From Candidatus Uhrbacteria bacterium (lineage in GTDB: Bacteria > Patescibacteriota > Patescibacteriia > 2-12-FULL-60-25): a stretch of 15,139 bases of DNA. Shown piece by piece: positions 7,454 to 13,359 of this stretch. The notes under the pieces are model-generated. The model was not told the origin of the DNA. It worked only from the letters and a program-made list of their open reading frames with translations, and did not search any database. The stretch lies in assembly GCA_014728435.1 (NCBI GenBank), contig WJLP01000017.1:1-15139 (forward strand), in the 5' to 3' direction. A program made the position numbers and the translations under genes. Each line of letters starts with the position of its first letter. Within the stretch, counting starts at the first letter, position 1.

Positions 7454-8092
7454 ATGCCAAAGGCGCGTTATAAAAAATTATCAGATGCCTTTCCGCATTT
7501 AAAAATAGGGGATATAATTTTGGTCCATACCAAAGGGTCTTGGCTTTCACGTTACATTCGCAAAACAACAACTTCTTACTGGAGCCATGTGGCTTTAGTC
7601 TTTGAAGTTATCGAAAACAGCACCGACTATCCGGACATCCTGCTCATTGAAGCGCTTGACCGCGGCATCGAAATTCACCGCATCGAGCACTATACCCGCA
7701 GGCCGGATAAATACGATATCGGCATTAAACGCGTACCCGTCCTAAACGATGAAGAAAGGGATAAATTCCGCGGCTTTTTTCTTGATGCTGTTGACACACC
7801 GTACGATTTCTCCAGGGTATTCTCATTTTTTACCAAACGGATAGTCGATAAAATATTTGGCACGGCAGTCGTCAACTGGATTACAAAACACGTGGTAAAC
7901 GTCGATCAATTTATATGTACCACTTTCGCGCAACGTGCTTTTTACCTTGCCGTTTCCAAAGATAAACGTGACAAAGTTCTAATGCGGGAAAAAAACAAGC
8001 AATTAAACTTTCTCTTTCAAATGGAAGAGATATCACCCAAAAACTACGCCATAAGCGAAAATGCCATCTGGTTATATAACCCTCACAGATAA
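7454..8092 (+). CDS. Permuted papain-fold (YiiX/C92-like) protein, paralogue 2
   Basis: A 212-residue paralogue of the preceding gene. It aligns over IGDIILVHTKG (18-28), YWSHVALVFE (42-51, with candidate His45), LLIEALDRGIEIHRIEHY (63-80, with Glu66), and KYDIGIKR (86-93). The Cys region is DQFICTTFAQRAFY (151-164, candidate Cys155). The stretch between the KYDIGIKR strand and the Cys differs in length and sequence, suggesting an old duplication with separate substrates. It lacks the basic N-terminal extension of paralogue 1. No secretion signal is seen, so a cytoplasmic site or association through a partner is likely. No clear terminator follows. Confidence 0.75.
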   Translation: MPKARYKKLSDAFPHLKIGDIILVHTKGSWLSRYIRKTTTSYWSHVALVFEVIENSTDYPDILLIEALDRGIEIHRIEHYTRRPDKYDIGIKRVPVLNDEERDKFRGFFLDAVDTPYDFSRVFSFFTKRIVDKIFGTAVVNWITKHVVNVDQFICTTFAQRAFYLAVSKDKRDKVLMREKNKQLNFLFQMEEISPKNYAISENAIWLYNPHR

Positions 8093-8150
8093 ACGTCATC
8101 AAATCTAACCAAATATTCACAAATTAAACCAAACTTTTTTAGTTTTCCCC

Positions 8151-8181
8151 TTGACAAAAAAGTGTTTTTAAGTGTCACAAT
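8151..8181 (+). promoter_or_regulatory. Possible promoter upstream of comEC
   Basis: A perfect TTGACA is at 8151-8156. The nearest -10-like hexamers, CACAAT (8176-8181, spacer 19) and TACTAT (8181-8186, spacer 24), are imperfect or badly spaced. The transcript would run straight into the nested palindrome. Confidence 0.3.
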
Positions 8182-8184
8182 ACT

Positions 8185-8277
8185 ATTAAGTCCATCAAGC
8201 CTATTAAGAAAAAAGTCCATCAAGCCGGCCAATTCAGCTTGACAGACTTTACGGACTGTTAGCTTGACGGACTTAAT
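8185..8277. repeat. Nested palindromic repeat upstream of comEC
   Basis: Outer arms ATTAAGTCCATCAAGC (8185-8200) and GCTTGACGGACTTAAT (8262-8277) are complementary at 15 of 16 positions. Inner arms AAGTCCATCAAGC (8213-8225) and GCTTGACAGACTT (8237-8249) match at 11 of 13. The left arms are also exact direct repeats of one another over 13 bases. RNA from either strand could fold into a long two-stage hairpin, resembling a REP/BIME-type unit or a small non-autonomous element. The right end stops five bases before the comEC ATG. Confidence 0.85.
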
Positions 8278-8281
8278 ATAT

Positions 8282-9742
8282 ATGAGAGGAGAGAAAATCA
8301 TTGGTTGGCTCTATCTGCGCCGCAGAATGCTTTATTTTGGTGGTTTTTTATTGGGTACAAGCATTCACTCTATTACACCTTTAACCAAATACTCACCAAA
8401 TGTCTGGACAGTATTATCCCTTATCTTTTTTCTCACTTTCCTTGTCACAAAACACCGCTATCGCTTCATCAGTATCGCTATAGCAATGCTTATCCTGGGG
8501 CTTTTGCGTTTTGACCTTTCCGTGCCGGCATCGCTTCCAAGTAATTTTGAATCAACACCCGCTGTAATTCAAAATATTTGGCAAAGCCGATACGGTAAAA
8601 AGGCTAATATTTCAATAGACGGCGCAAAAGTTCAAATCAACTTGAAAGACAACATACCCATCGGATCAAAAATCAAACTCACATGTAAGCTCAAGCCGCG
8701 TCTAAAAGAGGAAGGCCAATCGAATTACCAATTCTACATGTGGCAATACTATGCCATGGGCTATTGCGGTAATGCCAAGATCCAAATGGTCGCCGACCCG
8801 CCTTGGTATGACTTACGCCATGCTTTTTACACTTGGCGCGAGCAAGCCAATCGCCGCATTATGGGGGTCATACCCGGTGATGAGGGCATACTTATCGCAG
8901 GCCTTCTCTACGGTGAGCGCAACCTTTCACCCGCGGCCAAAGAACTTTTTCGCCGCGCCGGCTTAACTCATATTATTGCCGTTTCCGGCTCCAACTTTAC
9001 CATCATAGTTACGGTCGTTTTCTCTATCCTGCTTGGCCTGGGCCTTTGGCGCCACCAAGCTTTCACAATTACAACCGCGGCCATGTTGCTCTTCTTCGGT
9101 TTTGTGGGCTTTTCCGCTTCGGTCGCGCGCGCCGCAATCATGGGCTGGGTGCTGTTACTGTCGCGTCAACTGGGCCGCTCTCCCAATATCTGGCACCTGT
9201 GCCTGCTCTCCGCATTTCTTCTGGCTCTTATCGACCCCTGGATGCCGGCTTATGACGCGGGCTTCGCTCTTTCTTTTCTTGCCACCATGGGCCTTGTAAC
9301 CTGGACGCCCATCTTTACCAAACTTTTCCATCCTTTGCCCGCCGCGGCCGGTTTGCGTGAGGCCGCGGCCACAACCGGCGCCGCGACTTTAATGACCATG
9401 CCCTACATAGCATTCGTATTCGGCCGAGTATCTCTGGCCGGATTGTTTACAAACCTTATCGCCGTACCTCTTGTGCCTTGGGCCATGCTCTTTGGAGCAA
9501 TCTCCGCCGGCTTCGGCGCTTTTCACCACACGATAAATCTACCCGGTCTTGGATTAAGTAAACTTATCTTCATATCAGCGCGCATCGCGGATGTTTTTCC
9601 CTGGATGGATATCCACATCAACGGCATGAATGTAATCATTTTAATCGGAACCTATGCTCTAATCATCCGATTATGGTTTTTGTTGAGCGAAAAAAACGAC
9701 TTATACACAAAGCAGTCCATTTTTTGTAATCCGCATACCTGA
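8282..9742 (+). CDS. comEC: ComEC/Rec2-type competence channel protein, short form
   Basis: A polytopic membrane protein expected to carry incoming single-stranded DNA across the cytoplasmic membrane. Of 486 residues, 15-75 hold two or three hydrophobic segments, and about 75-170 is a soluble OB-like DUF4131-type region ending near the YYAMGYCGNA strand. About 200-470 is the competence domain, with LIAGLLYGERNLS (204-216) and the signature HIIAVSGSN (230-238). It ends after the last helix and lacks the metallo-beta-lactamase-like domain that longer ComEC proteins carry. ATG 8282 is preferred over an in-frame TTG at 8264, which lies inside the palindrome arm; a further ATG at 8327 is possible. 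No Shine-Dalgarno is visible. No comEA or comFA gene lies in this window. Confidence 0.87.
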   Translation: MRGEKIIGWLYLRRRMLYFGGFLLGTSIHSITPLTKYSPNVWTVLSLIFFLTFLVTKHRYRFISIAIAMLILGLLRFDLSVPASLPSNFESTPAVIQNIWQSRYGKKANISIDGAKVQINLKDNIPIGSKIKLTCKLKPRLKEEGQSNYQFYMWQYYAMGYCGNAKIQMVADPPWYDLRHAFYTWREQANRRIMGVIPGDEGILIAGLLYGERNLSPAAKELFRRAGLTHIIAVSGSNFTIIVTVVFSILLGLGLWRHQAFTITTAAMLLFFGFVGFSASVARAAIMGWVLLLSRQLGRSPNIWHLCLLSAFLLALIDPWMPAYDAGFALSFLATMGLVTWTPIFTKLFHPLPAAAGLREAAATTGAATLMTMPYIAFVFGRVSLAGLFTNLIAVPLVPWAMLFGAISAGFGAFHHTINLPGLGLSKLIFISARIADVFPWMDIHINGMNVIILIGTYALIIRLWFLLSEKNDLYTKQSIFCNPHT

Positions 9743-9811
9743 CAAAAACCACTTTGTCATTACCAAATAACAAAAAAACCACTAAGTAATCACAAGCAAA
9801 CTCCAGAAATA

Positions 9812-9839
9812 ATTGCTATTTGCTAATTGCTATTTGCTA
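9812..9839 (+). repeat. Tandem 14-mer, two copies, with an inverted copy at 10134-10147
   Basis: ATTGCTATTTGCTA occurs twice end to end (9812-9825, 9826-9839). Its exact reverse complement TAGCAAATAGCAAT is found at 10134-10147, about 295 bases away. The arms bracket the GC-rich hairpin and the weak minus-strand frame. Confidence 0.85.
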
Positions 9840-9873
9840 ATTACAAAAAAATTGTAAATTGTCAGCTTTCACT

Positions 9874-10062
9874 TTAATTGACCAAATTGGCGAAAAACCA
9901 AACACTGTAAGTAAGGCTTTCGCGCCCCAGCACCATAACAATCGCAAACGCGGATATAACACTCGGTAAATAAAAAAAAGATCCGGCCGTCCCAAGGAAG
10001 TCACGGGCCTTGGACGCGGCCTTAAGCCGGTACGGTAACTGGCTTGATGGAGATCTTGGCAT
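9874..10062 (-). CDS. Possible small membrane protein, unrecognised
   Basis: From ATG 10062 this minus-strand frame encodes 62 residues: a basic, helix-friendly N-terminal half (PYRLKAASKARD) and a hydrophobic half from GSFFYLPSVISAF to VWFFANLVN, long enough for one or two membrane spans. The frame stays open upstream to 10215, but that part looks random. No Shine-Dalgarno is present, no family is recognised, and a terminator-like hairpin lies inside the frame. It could be a real small protein, a fragment of a decayed gene, or chance. Confidence 0.25.
   Translation of the reverse strand: MPRSPSSQLPYRLKAASKARDFLGTAGSFFYLPSVISAFAIVMVLGRESLTYSVWFFANLVN
9972..10021 (-). terminator. Possible minus-strand terminator hairpin
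   Basis: GGCCGTCCCAAGG (9985-9997) can pair with CCTTGGACGCGGCC (10008-10021), with small bulges, around a loop of about ten bases. On the minus strand it is followed after five bases by eight T (9972-9979). No recognised minus-strand gene lies immediately upstream, so it would end an unannotated transcript, or it is fortuitous within a reading frame. Confidence 0.4.
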
Positions 10063-10266
10063 TACGAGGAGAGAATGCGCAAGTAAACAACCAAGCCGAG
10101 TCGCTTCAGTAAAAATGCAACACGCGTTTTTCGTAGCAAATAGCAATAGCATTTGTTTAACCGACTCCCGCCCTAATTGGCCAAGGAGAACGTGCGGAAA
10201 AAATGTTTGCAACACGGTATATATCGAATACCAACGGGTTATATCCGCTTTGCGTTTGCCTTTTCA

Positions 10267-10272
10267 TATAAT
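10267..10272 (+). promoter_or_regulatory. -10 box for the M23 lipoprotein gene
   Basis: A consensus TATAAT lies 50 bases before the ATG. No good -35 is found at 16-18 bases; TTGCGT at 10250-10255 is too close. An upstream GGTAT/ATACC inverted repeat (10216-10232) could be an operator, but this is speculative. Confidence 0.5.
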
Positions 10273-10310
10273 GGTCCCTCTAATATCCATCGTGACTAGT
10301 AGCGGTGGAT

Positions 10311-10320
10311 AAGGAGGAGA
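10311..10320 (+). promoter_or_regulatory. Consensus Shine-Dalgarno that fixes the M23 gene start
   Basis: AAGGAGGAGA ends two bases before the ATG at 10323 and contains a full AGGAGG core. It rules out the in-frame GTG at 10305 as the start. No other gene in the window has such a strong site. Confidence 0.85.
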
Positions 10321-10322
10321 AC

Positions 10323-12623
10323 ATGCAACGCACTTCGAAAACTGATTTTCAAAAACAACGCGAGTTTCACGAGAGCAAAGGTTTTTCTATTCATACAATC
10401 AGCGCCGGCGAGGCCCGGGTAAAGTGGTTTATCGGGCTTTTACCCCTGCTGGGTATAATCTCTTTGGCCATCTTGCTCGTTTCTTGCGCGAGCGCGGCCG
10501 ATGAAGAGCGTGAATTTGCCGCCAACTCGCCAATCGGCAGCGGGCAGGCAGATTCATGCACGGTTTCCGAAGTCCGCTACCCCACCAACGCCCGAGATTT
10601 CGGCGACGGCAACTTGCTCTACGGAGGGCGTAATTTTCTGCATTTTGCAAACGGCTCCAACCACCTGGGGCGCGACCCCAAATACGCGTCCGGTACGCCC
10701 ATTCACCCCATTGCCTGCGGCCGGCTGGTACTTTATCGTCCGGCCGACGGTTACGGCACCTTGGTTGCGGTCATTGAGCACTCGCTCGACTCTCCGATTA
10801 CCGTTCAAAACGGCGATGGAGAAGACGTAACCATCTCCAAGTTTTTGTCCATTTACGGCCATGGCAGTACTTATGACCCCAAAGGCATCGGGCCAAACCT
10901 GTCCTACAGCGTGGGGCAAATCGTACAGCCATCCGATGTGATCATGTACATCCAAGACGATGATCTAAACGGAGACGGCCCCGAGCATCTACATCTCGGC
11001 ATCCGCGTCCAAAGCCAAATGGAAGCACAGCTCACGGATTCCAAAACTTGGTTTCGCGGCAATGATAACGAAGAGGGGGATCATAGAAAATACTACACCA
11101 GCCCGGCTACCTTTTTGCCGCTATTGGCGCGCCATGTCGGCTATCCGCTGGCCGATCCGCCCGGTTCCGGCATCAGGCAACATCCCATCGGCACGCTTTT
11201 GCTTGACGAATCGGCGGGCGACTACTGGCTGGTGGTGGAACAAGGTCAAAAGCTCAAGGTAACCGATGTCTCTGTCTTGCCGCGAGCTTGCGCGGTCAGA
11301 GCCGGCCCGGAAGAGCTGGATTGCTACAGTGAAACCGCCTTCCATGAGCTTGGCATGATACTCGATGCCACTGTCCTCAAATTCGACGGCCATCCCGAGG
11401 TTTATCGTTTTTACCCGGGGCCCGGCTTCGAAACCACGGGCTACCAAGTCTTCTTGTCTTACGAGTCATTCTTGTCGTGGGGCTACAAAGACACTGACCT
11501 GCAACACTACCCGGCTTCCGAAAAGCAGGCCTTGCTAAGCGCATTGCCTCATCTGGGCGGTGTTGGCTTCATGCCCGGCTCATTGGTTAGCGCCCAAGGC
11601 CAAAGCGAAGTCGCCGTAGCCAACCAGCACGGCACACGGCGCCCTATCATCGATTACGATACATTTCTGGAGCTGGGATACGACGCCGATTGCGTCTACC
11701 AAGTCCAAGAATCGGTCATGGATGTGGTTGCCGGCGCCAGAGTGGATGACGTGATTACCATTCACGGTTCCGAAATCTGCGAATCCGGCTCATCAAGCGC
11801 CATCTGTACGCCCGGCCAAGTACTGCCTTGCTCTTGCGGTGAGATGGCGGGCGAGCAATCTTGCCTTGATGACGGCAAATCATTCGGCCCCTGCGTTTGC
11901 CAGCCCGGTCCGGGCGGCGGAGGTGATGGCGGCTCGGCCGGCTCAGCCCCCGAATGCGCCGACGGCGAAGCACGTGACTGCAGTCAATACTGCGACCCGG
12001 GCTTTGTTGGCACTCAAGAATGTGAGCAAGGCGCTTGGTCCACGAGCTGCTACTGTGATCCCGAAACTTCGGGCACGGGCGGATCCGGTGGTACGGGAGG
12101 CGCTTCCGGATCCGGTGGTACGGGAGGCACGGGCGGCTCATCTGGCACCGGAGGTACGGCCGGCGGTTCCGGATCTTCCGGCACGGGCGGCTCGGGTTAC
12201 GACCTGGTAACCGTCACCCTCACTTATCAAGGCCCGGACTGGACAATGCCCGTCTTGCAGGGTGAATGGGGTTCGCGCCCTTACGGAGATTTGACCGGCT
12301 GCACCCAGCTCGCCTCGGGTTATGCCGAGTGCACCTTCGAAGTACCCGAGTCGGTCTTGGATTCCATGCGTTGGCAAGTCAGCCTGGGCATGACACGCTA
12401 CTGGGGCGACACTTCCGGCCTCGCGCCCGCGCCCTGCGTACCCCAAAACGAACTCGCAAACTACTATGGCACCGGCGTTACTGTCATCGGCACGGTTTCG
12501 CTCAAGCTCGACGGAGTGCCAACTGAATTCGGCCTTTGCTCCAACGGCATCGCCAATCCCAACTACTCCAACATCTGCGGAGAAAGCCCGTTCCCATACA
12601 TGAACGGCTGCTTAAATCCCTAG
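10323..12623 (+). CDS. Large secreted lipoprotein with M23-type peptidase domain and Cys-rich/Gly-rich stalk
   Basis: A 766-residue mosaic surface protein. After a 34-residue cytoplasmic tail and a hydrophobic segment (35-54), LVSC gives a likely lipidation Cys55. Residues about 80-230 resemble a lysostaphin-type M23 metallopeptidase: HLGRD (His114, Asp118), YGHG (His180) and HLHLG (His222, His224) supply the usual zinc and catalytic residues. Residues about 275-490 hold repeats of the kind HPIGTLLL...WLVV and RRPIIDYDTFLELGY, often seen next to envelope domains. Residues 495-578 are two Cys-rich units (CTPGQVLPCSC...CVC; CADGEARDC...CYC) like stalks of myxobacterial secreted proteins. About 582-624 is a Gly/Ser/Thr linker and 626-766 an unassigned beta-rich domain with several Cys. 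The gene is clearly richer in G+C than its flanks. The likely role is cell-wall cleavage or binding outside the membrane; the substrate is unknown. Confidence 0.82.
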   Translation: MQRTSKTDFQKQREFHESKGFSIHTISAGEARVKWFIGLLPLLGIISLAILLVSCASAADEEREFAANSPIGSGQADSCTVSEVRYPTNARDFGDGNLLYGGRNFLHFANGSNHLGRDPKYASGTPIHPIACGRLVLYRPADGYGTLVAVIEHSLDSPITVQNGDGEDVTISKFLSIYGHGSTYDPKGIGPNLSYSVGQIVQPSDVIMYIQDDDLNGDGPEHLHLGIRVQSQMEAQLTDSKTWFRGNDNEEGDHRKYYTSPATFLPLLARHVGYPLADPPGSGIRQHPIGTLLLDESAGDYWLVVEQGQKLKVTDVSVLPRACAVRAGPEELDCYSETAFHELGMILDATVLKFDGHPEVYRFYPGPGFETTGYQVFLSYESFLSWGYKDTDLQHYPASEKQALLSALPHLGGVGFMPGSLVSAQGQSEVAVANQHGTRRPIIDYDTFLELGYDADCVYQVQESVMDVVAGARVDDVITIHGSEICESGSSSAICTPGQVLPCSCGEMAGEQSCLDDGKSFGPCVCQPGPGGGGDGGSAGSAPECADGEARDCSQYCDPGFVGTQECEQGAWSTSCYCDPETSGTGGSGGTGGASGSGGTGGTGGSSGTGGTAGGSGSSGTGGSGYDLVTVTLTYQGPDWTMPVLQGEWGSRPYGDLTGCTQLASGYAECTFEVPESVLDSMRWQVSLGMTRYWGDTSGLAPAPCVPQNELANYYGTGVTVIGTVSLKLDGVPTEFGLCSNGIANPNYSNICGESPFPYMNGCLNP
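12081..12128 (+). repeat. 27-bp-period tandem repeat in the Gly/Ser/Thr linker
   Basis: A 21-base unit starting GGATCCGGTGGTACGGGAGG is perfectly repeated at 12081-12101 and 12108-12128. More degenerate GGCACGGGCGG units surround it. DNA-level identity suggests recent slippage or duplication, so linker length may vary between strains. Confidence 0.85.
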
Positions 12624-12633
12624 CTAATCTCAC

Positions 12634-12657
12634 GAGCTCCACTTTGGAGCTCTTTTT
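12634..12657 (+). terminator. Rho-independent terminator after the M23 lipoprotein gene
   Basis: GAGCTCC (12634-12640) and GGAGCTC (12646-12652) form a perfect seven-pair stem around ACTTT, followed at once by five T. It starts 11 bases after the stop codon. Confidence 0.92.
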
Positions 12658-12871
12658 CTTCACATCCCGATCATTCATCTTTGCGAGCCGATAAACCCCC
12701 GAGGCGAGCCAACATTCTTCCGGATACCGCCGATCGTACCCGCATAGGCTTTTACATTAATAATCCGTATTCCATGCCATGTGACATATGACCGGCAGTT
12801 GTCCACAATGACTACAATCCTCCGATTTGCTAAGCTTACACACATAGAACAAAAAACGAACAAACTTACTT

Positions 12872-12911
12872 AAATAACAAATAATAAAGAACAAACAACA
12901 AAGCAACCGGA
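12872..12911 (+). repeat. Dispersed A/T-rich repeat, copy 2, upstream of the four-helix-bundle gene
   Basis: It matches 1548-1587 in leuS at 37 of 40 positions, in the same orientation, including the terminal CCGGA. Here the frames carry stop codons, so it is non-coding. Confidence 0.88.
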
Positions 12912-12937
12912 TTTATTTTAAACGATAAATATAAAAG

Positions 12938-12943
12938 TATAAT
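12938..12943 (+). promoter_or_regulatory. -10 box for the four-helix-bundle gene
   Basis: A consensus TATAAT lies only nine bases before the ATG at 12953, so the mRNA would be leaderless or nearly so. No clear -35 is visible in the A/T-rich sequence upstream. Confidence 0.5.
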
Positions 12944-12952
12944 GGAAAAGTT

Positions 12953-13309
12953 ATGAAGGAGAATATTGCATTAGAAAAGAGTTATATTTTTGCACTTCAG
13001 ATCATTCAAATATATTTTTATCTAACTAATGAAAAGAAAGAATACGTATTATCTAAGCAACTATTAAAGAGTGGTACTTCAATTGGCGCAAACCTTGAAG
13101 AAGCGGCAGGAGCACAATCGCGAGCTGATTTTGTTGCGAAAGTTCACATAGCGCTTAAAGAGGCTAGAGAAACGGATTATTGGATCAGGCTAATTAGAGA
13201 TTCCAAGCTGCTCGATGATTCCAGGGCTGAAAAACTAAGAGAGGATTGCATTGTAATTATGAAGATATTAACCAAAACCCTTATCACATGTAAAACTACA
13301 AAAACCTAA
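12953..13309 (+). CDS. Four-helix-bundle protein of the S23/23S-IVS family
   Basis: A 118-residue, largely helical protein matching the S23-like four-helix-bundle family, first known from intervening sequences in 23S rRNA genes and related to the Avd accessory proteins of diversity-generating retroelements. Typical features are the first helix ALEKSYIFALQIIQIY (6-21), the conserved SKQLLKSGTSIGANLEEA turn (34-51), SRADFVAKVHIALKEARETDYW (56-77), and a last helix EKLREDCIVIMKILTKTLI (92-110). No reverse transcriptase or rRNA gene is near. The gene is more A/T-rich than recA, has a near-leaderless promoter, and lies between inverted copies of the A/T-rich repeat, which suggests a transferable cassette. 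The molecular role is unknown; members form pentamers and may bind nucleic acid. Confidence 0.88.
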   Translation: MKENIALEKSYIFALQIIQIYFYLTNEKKEYVLSKQLLKSGTSIGANLEEAAGAQSRADFVAKVHIALKEARETDYWIRLIRDSKLLDDSRAEKLREDCIVIMKILTKTLITCKTTKT

Positions 13310-13318
13310 ATTCACAAT

Positions 13319-13350
13319 CTTTGTTATTTATTATTTGTTATTTATTATTT
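13319..13350 (-). repeat. Inverted, diverged copy of the A/T-rich repeat before recA
   Basis: Read on the minus strand, this sequence starts AAATAATAAATAACAAATAA and continues with the same AACAAATAATAAA-(T/G)-AACAAA core as the copies at 1548 and 12872. With copy 2 it forms an inverted pair around the four-helix-bundle gene. It ends ten bases before the recA ATG. Confidence 0.7.
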
Positions 13351-13359
13351 AAAAAAGTT

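Larger units (their letters stand above)
9743..10322. other. Long intergenic region with short repeats; no certain gene
   Basis: This 580-base gap contains a small hairpin after comEC (GACAAA/TTTGTC, 9741-9758), an A/T palindrome (TTACAA/TTGTAA, 9841-9857), and a tandem 14-mer with a distant inverted copy. It also holds a GC-rich hairpin with a minus-strand T-run and the promoter and ribosome-binding site of the next gene. A weak minus-strand reading frame (9874-10062) is listed separately. No tRNA, tmRNA or RNase P signature was recognised. Confidence 0.6.
12658..12952. other. Intergenic region; no supported gene
   Basis: Between the terminator and the four-helix-bundle gene there is no convincing coding sequence. 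Two GCGAGCC copies lie near 12683 and 12703. The right part becomes strongly A/T-rich and carries repeat copy 2 and a promoter. A minus-strand frame (12675-12863) was judged unconvincing. The left part may be a decayed remnant. Confidence 0.5.

Noticed and set aside
8264..8281. TTG start for comEC
   Set aside because: It lies in the right arm of the palindrome and adds six residues with no family support. ATG 8282 is preferred, though with no ribosome-binding site the choice is not certain.
11755..12141. Open frames opposite and alongside the GC-rich stalk of the M23 gene
   Set aside because: High G+C removes stop codons in all frames. The products are Arg/Ser/Pro-rich and random, whereas the plus-strand frame has clear domains.
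12675..12863. Minus-strand frame of 62 codons between the M23 gene and the four-helix-bundle gene
   Set aside because: No ribosome-binding site, no recognisable domain and unremarkable composition; a stretch like VTWHGIRIINVKAYAG is suggestive but too short to support a gene.
12953..13309. Reading the four-helix-bundle gene as part of a diversity-generating retroelement
   Set aside because: No reverse transcriptase, template repeat or variable repeat is visible within the window; only the Avd-like fold is shared.
13321..13359. Upstream TTG start extending recA by 13 residues
   Set aside because: The extension is made of the A/T-rich repeat and reads as hydrophobic residues unlike any RecA N-terminus; ATG 13360 begins the typical sequence.
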